Shown piece after piece: positions 14,787 through 22,736 of a stretch of DNA of 64,000 bases. The stretch comes from Streptomyces sp. NRRL F-525. GTDB lineage: Bacteria > Actinomycetota > Actinomycetes > Streptomycetales > Streptomycetaceae. The first letter of the stretch is position 1; each line of letters opens with the position of its first letter. The position numbers and the translations under genes were made by a program. The stretch covers positions 124,001 through 188,000 of the forward strand of contig NZ_JNXE01000013.1 of the NCBI RefSeq assembly GCF_000716605.1, given 5' to 3'. A model generated the notes under the pieces. The model saw nothing but the letters and a program-made list of their open reading frames with translations, did not search any database and was not told where the DNA came from.

Positions 14787-15596
14787 TCAGAGCACCTTGG
14801 ACAAGAAGCCCTGCGTGCGCTCGTGCTGAGGGTTCGTCAGGACGTCGCGTGGGTGGCCGGATTCGACCACCACGCCGCCGTCCATGAAGACGAGGCTGTC
14901 GCCGACCTCGCGGGCGAAGCCCATCTCGTGGGTGACGACGATCATCGTCATGCCGGACTCGGCGAGGTCGCGCATGACGTCGAGGACGTCACCGACCAGC
15001 TCCGGGTCGAGGGCCGAGGTCGGCTCGTCGAAGAGCATCAGCTTCGGGTCCATCGCCAACGCCCGTGCGATCGCGACCCGTTGCTGCTGGCCGCCGGAGA
15101 GCTGCGAGGGGTAGTTCTGTGCCTTGTCGGACAGCCCCACCCGCTCCAGGAGCTGCATCGCGCGCTCCCTGGCCTGGCCCTTGTTGACGCCCCTGACCTG
15201 CACGGGCGCCTCGATGATGTTCTCCACGGCCGTCATGTGCGGGAACAGGTTGAAGCGCTGGAAGACCATGCCGATGTCCCGGCGCTTCACCGAGACCTCG
15301 CGATCGCGCAACTCGTAGAGTTTGTCGCCCTGTTGGCGGTAGCCGACCAGCTCGCCGTCGACGTACAGCCGGCCCGCGTTGATCTTCTCCAGGTGGTTGA
15401 TGCACCGCAGGAAGGTCGACTTGCCGGAGCCGGAGGGGCCGATGAGGCAGAACACCTCGCCGGACTTCACCTCCAGGTCGATGCCCTTGAGGACCTCGAC
15501 CGGGCCGAACGACTTGTGCACGCCCTCGGACTTGACCATCGGGACCGACGGGTCGGTCGTAGCGGCGTCGTCGGTCTTGCTGAGTTCGGGACTCAT
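14787..15596 (-). CDS. Polar amino acid ABC transporter, ATP-binding subunit
   Basis: A 269-residue ABC ATPase that powers uptake of a polar amino acid such as glutamate or glutamine. Visible motifs: Walker [11 protein letters not shown]-loop [11 protein letters not shown], signature LSGGQQQR, Walker [13 protein letters not shown]-loop VVTHEMG. The GlnQ/HisP type is suggested by [13 protein letters not shown]. Its ATG overlaps the stop of the permease gene (ATGA). With the permease and binding protein upstream on the same strand it makes a complete importer, with one permease that presumably works as a homodimer. Confidence 0.93.
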   Translation of the reverse strand: MSPELSKTDDAATTDPSVPMVKSEGVHKSFGPVEVLKGIDLEVKSGEVFCLIGPSGSGKSTFLRCINHLEKINAGRLYVDGELVGYRQQGDKLYELRDREVSVKRRDIGMVFQRFNLFPHMTAVENIIEAPVQVRGVNKGQARERAMQLLERVGLSDKAQNYPSQLSGGQQQRVAIARALAMDPKLMLFDEPTSALDPELVGDVLDVMRDLAESGMTMIVVTHEMGFAREVGDSLVFMDGGVVVESGHPRDVLTNPQHERTQGFLSKVL

Positions 15597-16531
15597 GCCG
15601 CGCCTCCCTTCGGACGGCCGATGGACAGCATGTTCGCCTTGATCTTCTGGTACGGCGTCGCCGGCAGCGCGCGGCTGGAGCCGCGGGCGTAGTAGCGCTC
15701 GACGTAGTACTGCCCGACGCTCAGGACCGACGTCATGATCAGGTACCAGGCGGCGGCGAGGAAGTACATCTCCACCGGGGCGCCGGAGTTCTGGCCGATG
15801 TCCTGGGCGTAGCGGAAGAGTTCCGGATACTGGACGGCCGCCACGAGCGAGGTCGTCTTCAGCATGTTGATCACTTCGTTGCCCGTGGGCGGCACGATCA
15901 CGCGCATCGCCTGCGGGATCACGATCCGGCGCAGGGTCTTGGCGTGGCTCATGCCCAGCGCGTGCGAGGCCTCGGTCTGGCCCTCGTCGACGGCGAGCAG
16001 ACCGGCGCGGCAGATCTCCGCCATGTACGCGGCCTCGTTGAGGCCGAGGCCGAGCAGCGCCGTCAGCAGCGGCGTCATGAAGTCCGACCAGTAGTTCTTG
16101 TAGATCGGACCGAGGTTGATGTACTCGAAGACCAGGCCCAGGTTGAACCAGAGGAACAGCTGGACCAGGACCGGGGTGCCGCGGAAGAACCAGATGTAGA
16201 ACCAGGCGATCGACGAGGTCACCGGGTTCTTCGACAGCCGCATCACCGCGAGGCCGATGCCGCCGACGATGCCGATGACCATCGACAGGACCGTCAGGAG
16301 GAGGGTCTTGTAGACACCGGTCATGATCCGGTGGTCGAAGAAGTAGTCCGGTACGGCATGCCAGTTGATCTTGCCCTGGCCGAACGCGTAGATGATCGAG
16401 ACCAGGATGCCGATCGCGATCACGGCGGAGACGTAGCGGCCGTAGTGCCGGACCGGGATGGCCTTGATGGGCTTCGGAGGGGCCGGGGGTGTGTCCTGCG
16501 GCCCCGGCGCCCCGTCGATGTCAGTAGTCAC
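15593..16531 (-). CDS. Polar amino acid ABC transporter, permease subunit
   Basis: A 312-residue inner-membrane permease of the His/Glu/Gln/Arg/opine family. An N-terminal cytoplasmic stretch rich in Pro is followed by about six membrane segments. The EAA loop that contacts the ATPase is [35 protein letters not shown] is typical of the subfamily. It begins with GTG and its stop overlaps the start of the ATPase gene by four bases. Confidence 0.92.
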   Translation of the reverse strand: MTTDIDGAPGPQDTPPAPPKPIKAIPVRHYGRYVSAVIAIGILVSIIYAFGQGKINWHAVPDYFFDHRIMTGVYKTLLLTVLSMVIGIVGGIGLAVMRLSKNPVTSSIAWFYIWFFRGTPVLVQLFLWFNLGLVFEYINLGPIYKNYWSDFMTPLLTALLGLGLNEAAYMAEICRAGLLAVDEGQTEASHALGMSHAKTLRRIVIPQAMRVIVPPTGNEVINMLKTTSLVAAVQYPELFRYAQDIGQNSGAPVEMYFLAAAWYLIMTSVLSVGQYYVERYYARGSSRALPATPYQKIKANMLSIGRPKGGAA

Positions 16532-16564
16532 GGATGTTGCCTCTCAGCGACGGCGGTCCCGCGG

Positions 16565-17515
16565 TCACTTGCCGCCGTTGATCACGGACGACTTGACGGC
16601 ACCGTCCTCGGCGCCCCACTTCGTCAGGATCTTCTGGTACTCACCGCTCTTGATCACGGCGTCCATCGCGGCCTTCAGCGCGTCCCGCAGCTGCGTGTCG
16701 CTCTTGGCGACCGCGATACCGTACGGCGCCGCCTCGACCTGGTCGCCGACGAGCTGGAAGTCCTTGCCGCCGCCCGAGGTCTTGACCGCGTAGGCCGCGA
16801 CCGGGAAGTCGGAGGAGGCCGCGTCCGCGCCGCCCGAGCGCAGCCGGGTCTGGGCCTGCTGGTCGTCGTCGAAGGCCTCGACGGTGATCTTCTTGCCGCC
16901 CGTACACTTCTTCGTCTCGGTCTTGGCGAGGTCCTCGGAGACCGTGCCGCGCTCGACCGCGAGCTTCTTGCCGCACAGGTCGGACCACGAGGCGATGTTC
17001 TCGGTCTGGCCCTTGCGGGTGTAGATCGAGACACCGGCGGTCAGGTAGTCGACGAAGTCGACGCCCTCGCCGACCTTCTTGCCCGTGTCGGGGTCGACGC
17101 CGTCCTGGCGGTTCTTGTTGTCCGTCATCGCCGACATCGCGATGTCGTAGCGGTTGGACCGCAGGCCGGTGAGCAGCGCGTCGAAGGTGCCGTTCTGGAA
17201 CTCGAACTTCACCCCGAGCTGCTTGCCCATCGCGGCGCCGAGGTCCGGGTCGAGACCGACGACCTTGCCGGAGTTGTCCTTGAACTCGACCGGCGCGTAC
17301 GCGATGTCCGAGCCGACCGTGATGACGCCCTTGTCGCGGATCGCGGAGGGCAGCTTGCTCGCCAGCGGGGCCGAGCTGGCGGACGAGCTGGAGTCGTCCT
17401 TCTTGGTCTGGTCACCACAGCCGGTGAGCAGCAGGGTGCCGGCGACCGCGATCGCACCGACCGCGGTGAGCCGGGTGTGCGCGGCGGTCGTACGACGGGT
17501 GAATCTTGCGGTCAT
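16565..17515 (-). CDS. Polar amino acid ABC transporter, substrate-binding lipoprotein
   Basis: A 316-residue family 3 extracellular solute-binding protein. The signal peptide ends in the lipobox LLLTGC (Cys at about residue 33), so it is a lipid-anchored receptor. A Ser/Lys-rich linker precedes the binding domain, which opens with IRDKGVITVGSDIAYAPVEF and includes FDALLTGLRSNRYDIAMSAM, typical of glutamate/glutamine binders. ATG 17515 has GGAGGAA at good spacing. It is the first gene of the importer operon; a TTGACA on the minus strand about 130 bases upstream (around 17640) is a possible -35 element. Confidence 0.92.
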   Translation of the reverse strand: MTARFTRRTTAAHTRLTAVGAIAVAGTLLLTGCGDQTKKDDSSSSASSAPLASKLPSAIRDKGVITVGSDIAYAPVEFKDNSGKVVGLDPDLGAAMGKQLGVKFEFQNGTFDALLTGLRSNRYDIAMSAMTDNKNRQDGVDPDTGKKVGEGVDFVDYLTAGVSIYTRKGQTENIASWSDLCGKKLAVERGTVSEDLAKTETKKCTGGKKITVEAFDDDQQAQTRLRSGGADAASSDFPVAAYAVKTSGGGKDFQLVGDQVEAAPYGIAVAKSDTQLRDALKAAMDAVIKSGEYQKILTKWGAEDGAVKSSVINGGK

Positions 17516-18016
17516 GGTGGGTTCCTCCGGCGGATGGATGGCGGTGCCGACGGGTCGACGAGAACACACACCTTCGGGTGTCGCGACCTCGTGTGATTAG
17601 GGCATCTTGCCATTCGGACTGAACCATTCAGGGGAGTAGCCATGTCAAAATCGGATAACGGGTGAACCCCGAATCGCATCAGGTCGGTACATCGAGACGC
17701 CCTGATCACGGACCATCTGCTGGAATCACTCGTTCCGGCCGGAAGATCTTCGGCATGTCTCACGATGTGATCGATCATCGTTCCGTCCTCGGCGGGCGAG
17801 ATGTGACCTTGCGCCTATTGGACTCGTCCTCGGCGGTGTCCGTCCGGTAAGAAGGTTCTTTACACCCCTCATCCGGGGCTCAGGGCGCGTGTGCGGCGCG
17901 CCCGTCGCGCAGGTGCTCGTACGCATCAAATTTCTGGGCCCTGCGCGGTGCCCGCCCACCCCTCACCAGGGAGTGGCCACCCTCAAAATCAATGAAGACT
18001 TAAGGGGTAAGACAAA
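17516..18016. other. 501-base divergent regulatory region between the ABC operon and malic enzyme
   Basis: No convincing coding frame is present. The left half should carry the ABC operon promoter on the minus strand (TTGACA near 17640). A self-complementary decamer TGATCGATCA lies at 17768-17777. The right half is the malic enzyme leader, ending in AAGGGG eight bases before the GTG. Base composition is clearly lower in GC than the genes on either side. Confidence 0.5.
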
Positions 18017-19240
18017 GTGGCAGCGGAGATCGTCAATCCTCGCAGCGACAGCAGTACGGATCAGGACGGCGGGGCCGAGCCCCTCGATTCCTTCGATCCT
18101 GCGTTCGCGCTGCACCGCGGCGGCAAGATGGCCGTGCAGGCCACCGTGCCGATCCGCGACAAGGACGACCTGTCCCTCGCGTACACACCCGGCGTCGCGC
18201 GTGTGTGCACCGCGATCGCGGAGCAGCCGGAGCTCGTCCACGACTACACGTGGAAGTCGTCCGTGGTCGCCGTCGTGACGGACGGTACGGCCGTGCTCGG
18301 ACTCGGCGACATCGGTCCCGAGGCCTCCCTCCCGGTCATGGAGGGCAAGGCGATCCTGTTCAAGCAGTTCGGCGGCGTGGACGCGGTGCCGATCGCGCTG
18401 GCTTGCACCGGCGTCGACGAGATCATCGAGACCGTGGTGCGGCTCGCGCCCTCCTTCGGGGGTGTCAACCTGGAGGACATCTCGGCGCCGCGCTGCTTCG
18501 AGATCGAGCGCCGGCTCCAGGAGCGGCTGGACATCCCGGTCTTCCACGACGACCAGCACGGTACGGCGATCGTGACGCTGGCCGCTCTGCGGAACGCGGC
18601 GAAGCTGACCGGGCGGGAGCTGGGCGACCTGCGGGCCGTCATCTCCGGCGCGGGTGCGGCCGGCGTGGCCATCGCCAAGTTCCTGCTGGAGGCGGGGCTC
18701 GGCGATGTCGCCGTCGCCGACCGCAAGGGTGTCGTCTCGCGCGACCGGGACGACCTCACGCCGGTCAAGCGGGAACTCGCCGAGCTCACCAACAAGGCGG
18801 GTATCTCGGGGTCGTTGGAGGCGGCGCTGGAAGGTGCTGACGTCTTCATCGGGGTTTCCGGGGGTACGGTGCCGGAGCCCGCCGTGGCTTCCATGGCCGA
18901 AGGCGCGTTCGTCTTCGCGATGGCCAACCCGGATCCCGAGGTGCACCCGGATGTGGCGCACAAGTACGCGGCGGTCGTCGCCACCGGGCGGTCGGACTTC
19001 CCGAACCAGATCAACAACGTGCTGGCGTTTCCGGGGATCTTCGCGGGGGCGTTGCAGGTGCGGGCGTCTCGGATCACGGAGGGGATGAAGATCGCGGCGG
19101 CGGAGGCGTTGGCCGGGGTCGTGGGGGACGACCTCGCCGCGGACTATGTCATCCCGTCGCCCTTCGACGAGCGGGTGGCGCCTGCGGTCACGGCGGCGGT
19201 TGCTGCGGCGGCGCGGGCGGAGGGTGTTGCCCGTCGGTGA
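18017..19240 (+). CDS. NAD(P)-dependent malic enzyme
   Basis: A 407-residue malic enzyme that decarboxylates malate to pyruvate with reduction of NAD+ or NADP+. Visible parts: the N-terminal catalytic domain with LSLAYTPGVARVC and VTDGTAVLGLGDIGP, the metal and substrate region EDISAPRCFEIERRL with FHDDQHGTA, and the Rossmann fold GAGAAGVAIAKFLLEAG (about residues 214-230). It ends after the malic domains and lacks the phosphotransacetylase-like extension of some bacterial enzymes. Cofactor preference cannot be settled by eye. The GTG has AAGGGG upstream. Confidence 0.94.
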   Translation: MAAEIVNPRSDSSTDQDGGAEPLDSFDPAFALHRGGKMAVQATVPIRDKDDLSLAYTPGVARVCTAIAEQPELVHDYTWKSSVVAVVTDGTAVLGLGDIGPEASLPVMEGKAILFKQFGGVDAVPIALACTGVDEIIETVVRLAPSFGGVNLEDISAPRCFEIERRLQERLDIPVFHDDQHGTAIVTLAALRNAAKLTGRELGDLRAVISGAGAAGVAIAKFLLEAGLGDVAVADRKGVVSRDRDDLTPVKRELAELTNKAGISGSLEAALEGADVFIGVSGGTVPEPAVASMAEGAFVFAMANPDPEVHPDVAHKYAAVVATGRSDFPNQINNVLAFPGIFAGALQVRASRITEGMKIAAAEALAGVVGDDLAADYVIPSPFDERVAPAVTAAVAAAARAEGVARR

Positions 19241-19247
19241 CCCTGGT

Positions 19248-19278
19248 GGCCCCGTCCGTTTGGGCGGGGCCGCTTTTT
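19248..19278 (+). terminator. Terminator of the malic enzyme gene
   Basis: GGCCCCGTCC (19248-19257) pairs with GGGCGGGGCC (19262-19271) with one mismatch and a four-base loop, followed by GCTTTTTG. It begins eight bases after the stop codon. Confidence 0.85.
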
Positions 19279-19283
19279 GCCCA

Positions 19284-19540
19284 CCCGCCCGCCCGTTCGG
19301 GTGACTCGGAGGGTGGGCGTTTGCCGTGGGTGGCTTGTGCCGGTCGGCGGCCTCGGGCCGTGGGGGGAACAGCTTTCCCGCCCGCCCGCCCGTGCGGGGG
19401 GCTGAGGGGTGGACGTTGCCCGTGGGGGGTGGGGTCGGTCGGCGGCCGCGAGTGCCTGCCGTCCTCTAGCCCGTCCGGCGATTGAGGACGAGGCCGTTCA
19501 GGCCGAAGCGGGGGTCTGGGGGCGCAGCCCCCAGAGGTGC
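19284..19540. repeat. GC-rich duplicated unit plus Streptomyces-type interspersed repeat
   Basis: Two diverged direct copies of a unit of about 95 bp begin with CCCGCCCGCCCG at 19284 and 19379 and share the tail GGTCGGCGGCC. They run into a second element at about 19460-19540 that I recognise as a common Streptomyces intergenic repeat: GTCCTC...GAGGAC around AGCCCGTCCGGCGATT, then the hairpin TCTGGGGG-CGCAG-CCCCCAGA. The 390-base gap between malic enzyme and the next gene is filled by these elements and carries no gene. Confidence 0.6.
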
Positions 19541-19630
19541 GGCCCCATGCCCCGCACCCGATGGCAAGAGGGCGTCTGTCACACCGTGAGGTAGTTCCCT
19601 GGTCAACCGGCGGAGCCTATCGTCGGGGGC

Positions 19631-20596
19631 ATGTTCGCCGTCTACGCCGCCCGAATCGACCGCGACCAGCCGCTCTCCGGCCTTGAGTTGGGGGAGCGTC
19701 CCGCCCCCGAGGCCCGGCCGGGCTGGAGTGTCGTCGACGTCAGGGCCGCCTCCCTCAACCACCACGACCTCTGGTCCCTGCGCGGCGTCGGCCTCGCGGA
19801 GGACAAGCTGCCGATGATCCTCGGCTGCGACGCCGCCGGTGTCGACGAGGACGGCAACGAGGTCGTCCTGCACTCCGTCATCGGCCAGACCGGTCACGGC
19901 GTCGGCCCCAAGGAACCCCGTTCCATCCTCACCGAGCACTACCAGGGCACCTTCGCCGAGCGGGTCGCCGTACCGACGTGGAACATCCTGCCTAAGCCCA
20001 AGGAACTGTCCTTCGCCGAAGCCGCCTGTCTGCCCACCGCCTGGCTCACCGCGTACCGCATGCTCTTCACCAACTCCGGTGTACGGCCCGGGGATTCGGT
20101 GCTCGTGCAGGGTGCCGGCGGGGGCGTCGCCACGGCCGCCATCGTGCTTGCCAAGGCGGCGGGCCTGCGCGTCTTCGCGACCAGCCGGGACGAGGCCAAG
20201 CGGAAGCGGGCGCTGGAACTCGGTGCCCTGGAGGCGGTGGAACCGGGGGCGCGGCTGCCGCAGCGCGTCGACGCAGTCATCGAGACCGTCGGCGCCGCCA
20301 CCTGGTCCCACTCGGTCAAGTCGCTGAAGCCCGGCGGCACGATCGTCATCTCCGGCGCCACCAGCGGCGACAGGCCCGCGCACGCCGAACTGACCCGCAT
20401 CTTCTTCCTCGAGCTCAAGGTCGTCGGCTCGACCATGGGCACCAAGGACGAGCTGGAGGATCTGCTCGCCTTCTGCGCCACCACCGGTGTCCGGCCGGTC
20501 ATCGACGAGGTGCTGCCCATGGACCGCGCCCGCGAGGGCTTCGAACGGCTCGACTCCGGCGGGCAGTTCGGCAAGATCGTCCTAACCAACGGCTAG
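19631..20596 (+). CDS. Medium-chain dehydrogenase/reductase (quinone oxidoreductase-like)
   Basis: A 321-residue MDR-superfamily NAD(P)H-dependent oxidoreductase. The N-terminal GroES-like domain opens with a pattern like alcohol dehydrogenases (LNHHDLWSLRG, ILGCDAAGVDE), and the Rossmann domain has VLVQGAGGGVATAAIVLAKAAG (about 157-178). The set of structural and catalytic cysteines of classical zinc alcohol dehydrogenases is not evident, so a zinc-independent reductase is more likely. It is a single gene ended by its own hairpin. Confidence 0.87.
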   Translation: MFAVYAARIDRDQPLSGLELGERPAPEARPGWSVVDVRAASLNHHDLWSLRGVGLAEDKLPMILGCDAAGVDEDGNEVVLHSVIGQTGHGVGPKEPRSILTEHYQGTFAERVAVPTWNILPKPKELSFAEAACLPTAWLTAYRMLFTNSGVRPGDSVLVQGAGGGVATAAIVLAKAAGLRVFATSRDEAKRKRALELGALEAVEPGARLPQRVDAVIETVGAATWSHSVKSLKPGGTIVISGATSGDRPAHAELTRIFFLELKVVGSTMGTKDELEDLLAFCATTGVRPVIDEVLPMDRAREGFERLDSGGQFGKIVLTNG

Positions 20597-20621
20597 CCCT
20601 TTCCTCCCGTTACTCGGTTCG

Positions 20622-20651
20622 ACGGCCGGTCCGGTTCTCCGGGCCGGCCGT
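20622..20651 (+). terminator. Terminator hairpin after the MDR oxidoreductase
   Basis: ACGGCCGGTCCGG (20622-20634) pairs with CCGGGCCGGCCGT (20639-20651), a 13-bp stem with one mismatch and a four-base loop. It lies 25 bases after the stop codon. It also insulates the next promoter from read-through. Confidence 0.7.
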
Positions 20652-20687
20652 TGGCGTTCCTCGGTACCGCGTTCGCCGGTACCGGTT

Positions 20688-20733
20688 GTCAACTTTGGTT
20701 GACATGCGAGGCGTGTCAACGTAGGTTGACATC
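20688..20733 (+). promoter_or_regulatory. Leaderless sigma-70-type promoter with two identical-arm operators
   Basis: A near-consensus promoter: TTGACA at 20699-20704, a 17-base spacer, and TAGGTT at 20722-20727. The A of the next ATG (20734) is seven bases after the -10, so transcription should start at the start codon and give a leaderless mRNA. Two palindromes GTCAAC-N4-GTTGAC, at 20688-20703 and 20715-20730, cover the -35 and -10 boxes. Their starts are 27 bp apart. This is a classic repressor arrangement, and the small HTH protein encoded immediately downstream is the obvious candidate repressor. Confidence 0.8.
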
Positions 20734-20943
20734 ATGACCGAAGCAACGGATCTCGCCGAGCGCGCGGGTGACCGTGATCCACGGATCGGCCTGCGTGCCG
20801 TCTCCGCGCTGCGCAGGCTGGTGGAGCAGTTGGAGGCGGTGCAGGTGCGCAGTGCGCGCAACCAGGGCTGGTCGTGGCAGGAGATCGCCGCGGAACTCGG
20901 TGTCAGCAGGCAGGCCGTGCACAAGAAGTACGGGAGGCAGTGA
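20734..20943 (+). CDS. Small helix-turn-helix protein, candidate autorepressor
   Basis: A 69-residue protein with a C-terminal HTH, GWSWQEIAAELGVSRQAVHKKYG, resembling a sigma-70 region 4 or Trp-repressor-like recognition helix. The preceding segment IGLRAVSALRRLVEQLEAVQVRSAR is an amphipathic helix suited to dimerisation. It is predicted to be translated from a leaderless mRNA starting at its ATG, under two GTCAAC-N4-GTTGAC operators that it probably binds. Its TGA overlaps the ATG of the Clp-N gene (TGATG), so the two are cotranslated. Confidence 0.85.
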   Translation: MTEATDLAERAGDRDPRIGLRAVSALRRLVEQLEAVQVRSARNQGWSWQEIAAELGVSRQAVHKKYGRQ

Positions 20944-21515
20944 TGTTCGAACGGTTCACGAAGGACGCCCGCGCCGTGGTGCGGGGCGCGGTGGAGCACC
21001 GCGAGCGGTCGGGGCCCGGTTCCGTCGACCCCGAGCACCTGCTGCTGGCCCTCCTCGACCGCCGGGGCAGCCGCGCCTCCTTCGCCCTGACCGCCCTCGG
21101 TCTCGCTCCCGAGGAACGCAAGGAGTCCGTACGACAGGCTCTCGGCGACGCGCGTCGGCGTGCGGGGCTCTCGCAGGCCGAGGCCGACGCGCTCGCCGGG
21201 CTGGGTATCGACGTCTCGGAGATCGTCGCCCGGGTCGAGGAGGTGCACGGCGTCGGGGCGATGTCAGGCGACGGGAAGTTCAAGGAGTCGTGGTCGGGCC
21301 GCCGTGCCTTCAGCCGTGGTGCCAAGAACGTCCTGGAGAAGTCCCTGCGCATCGCCGTCGCCCACCGCGACCGGCACATCGGCGACGAGCACCTTCTCCT
21401 CGCCCTGACCATCCTCCCCGGGGTGCCGGGCGAGGTGCTCGCCGACCACGGGGTGACCCACGAGGCGGTGACGCGCGTGCTGTACGGCGGGGGAGAGGCG
21501 AGGGCGGCGGGCTGA
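20943..21515 (+). CDS. Clp N-terminal (repeat) domain protein without ATPase module
   Basis: A 190-residue protein carrying two Clp repeat (Clp_N) motifs. The first covers about residues 1-70 (MFERFTKDARAVV, VDPEHLLLALLD) and the second about residues 115-180 (FSRGAKNVLEKSLRIAVAH, IGDEHLLLALTI). In ClpA/ClpC these domains bind substrates and adaptors; here no AAA+ module follows. A stand-alone Clp_N protein could sequester or deliver substrates to Clp machines or sense damaged protein, but that is inference. It is coupled to the upstream HTH gene by TGATG. Confidence 0.88.
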   Translation: MFERFTKDARAVVRGAVEHRERSGPGSVDPEHLLLALLDRRGSRASFALTALGLAPEERKESVRQALGDARRRAGLSQAEADALAGLGIDVSEIVARVEEVHGVGAMSGDGKFKESWSGRRAFSRGAKNVLEKSLRIAVAHRDRHIGDEHLLLALTILPGVPGEVLADHGVTHEAVTRVLYGGGEARAAG

Positions 21516-21556
21516 GAGGTCTGGAGACCTGCCGGGTCCGGAGACCCGCGCGGCGG

Positions 21557-21594
21557 GGTGGTGCGCCTGGGGTTTGATTCCTGGGCGCACCACC
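21557..21594. terminator. Bidirectional terminator between convergent genes
   Basis: GGTGGTGCGCC (21557-21567) and GGCGCACCACC (21584-21594) form a perfect 11-bp stem with a 16-base loop. It lies between the stop codons of the Clp-N gene and the PadR gene. Confidence 0.8.
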
Positions 21595-21613
21595 TGCGGT
21601 TCGTGGCGTCGGG

Positions 21614-22735
21614 TCAGGCCTTGCGGCCGCCGCGCAGTACCGCCCCGATGTGTGCCGCCGCCGCGGACAAGTGGCGGCGGGTGTCGCGGAGTTGGTCCTC
21701 GGTGACGCCGTGGTCGCGGGCCGCGTCACGGATGTCGTCCCGGAAGCGGTCGAGGAGCCGGTCCAGATCGCGGGCCGGTTCACCGGTGGAGTCCTCGTGG
21801 GCCCACGTCGGTTCGTACTCGGCGGGGAAGTCCTCCGGGGTCTGGCTGTACTCGGGTGCCGACGGAGCGGCCGGTCCCGAGGCCGACTTGCCGGCACCGG
21901 CACCGGCACCGGCACCTGCCCCCGCACCGGAACCCGCACCCGTGCCCGGTCGTCCGAACCCGAAGTCCTTGCCGAACTCCTTCCCGAAGTCGCCGAATTC
22001 CTTGGCCAGTTCGGTCAGGCTCTCCCGTACCCCCGTGGGCCAGTCGCCGCGTGCGAAGTGGTCCTGCGCGTGCTCCTGGACCTGGCGGCCGATGCGCTGC
22101 ATCTCCTCCTGGGCCTGCGCCCATGCCCGCGCCTGTGCCTCCTTGGCCTGGCGCCGGGCCTGCTGGGCCTCCTCGCGGGCTCGTCGGCTCTCGTCCTTGG
22201 CGCGGCGGGCCTGTTCCTTCCACTCCTGCTTGGCGCGGCGCATCTCCTCCTTGGCGGCGCGCCACGACTCCTTGTCACCGAAGTCCGTGAAGTCCCCGGC
22301 GGGGGAGTCGTGTTCGCCCGTCCGGCCGCGCCCGGTCCTGGCGCCCTGCCGGGCCTCCGTGGCCGCCGCGCGCATCTCGCGGCGCAGGTCGCCCGCCGCG
22401 CCCCGGACGTCGGCTCGGATCTCGGCGGCGAGTTCGGCGACCGACTCGCGGATCTCCAGCTCCAGGTCGGCCAACTCGCCGCTGCGGTCGGCCAGTTCGG
22501 CGCGGCCGGCGTCCGTGATGGCGTACACCTTGCGGCCGCCCTCGGTGGTGTGGGTGACCAGGCCCTCGGCCTCCAGCTTGGAGAGCCGCGGGTAGACCGT
22601 GCCCGCCGACGGTGCGTACAGCCCCTGGAAGCGCTCCTCCAGGAGGCGGATGACCTCGTAGCCGTGTCGGGGGGCCTCGTCCAGCAGCTTCAGCAGGTAG
22701 AGGCGGAGGCGGCCGTGGGCGAAGACGGGAGGCAT
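21614..22735 (-). CDS. PadR family regulator with long coiled-coil extension
   Basis: A 373-residue protein. The N-terminal winged helix of the PadR family is residues 1-80 (LRLYLLKLLDEAPRHGYEVIRLLEERF, GTVYPRLSKLEAEGLV, GRKVYAITDAGR). The usual C-terminal part is replaced by a long charged helix rich in Glu, Arg, Ala and Lys (about 85-235), probably a coiled coil, then a Gly/Ala repeat and a final helical segment. Typical PadR proteins are 100-200 residues. It starts two bases after the stop of the DUF4097 gene. It is the likely reader of the palindrome in front of that operon. Confidence 0.88.
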   Translation of the reverse strand: MPPVFAHGRLRLYLLKLLDEAPRHGYEVIRLLEERFQGLYAPSAGTVYPRLSKLEAEGLVTHTTEGGRKVYAITDAGRAELADRSGELADLELEIRESVAELAAEIRADVRGAAGDLRREMRAAATEARQGARTGRGRTGEHDSPAGDFTDFGDKESWRAAKEEMRRAKQEWKEQARRAKDESRRAREEAQQARRQAKEAQARAWAQAQEEMQRIGRQVQEHAQDHFARGDWPTGVRESLTELAKEFGDFGKEFGKDFGFGRPGTGAGSGAGAGAGAGAGAGKSASGPAAPSAPEYSQTPEDFPAEYEPTWAHEDSTGEPARDLDRLLDRFRDDIRDAARDHGVTEDQLRDTRRHLSAAAAHIGAVLRGGRKA

Positions 22736-22736
22736 G

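Noticed and set aside
17768..17777. Decamer palindrome TGATCGATCA as an operator of malic enzyme.
   Set aside because: A 10-bp palindrome is too short to call by itself and lies about 240 bases from either start codon.
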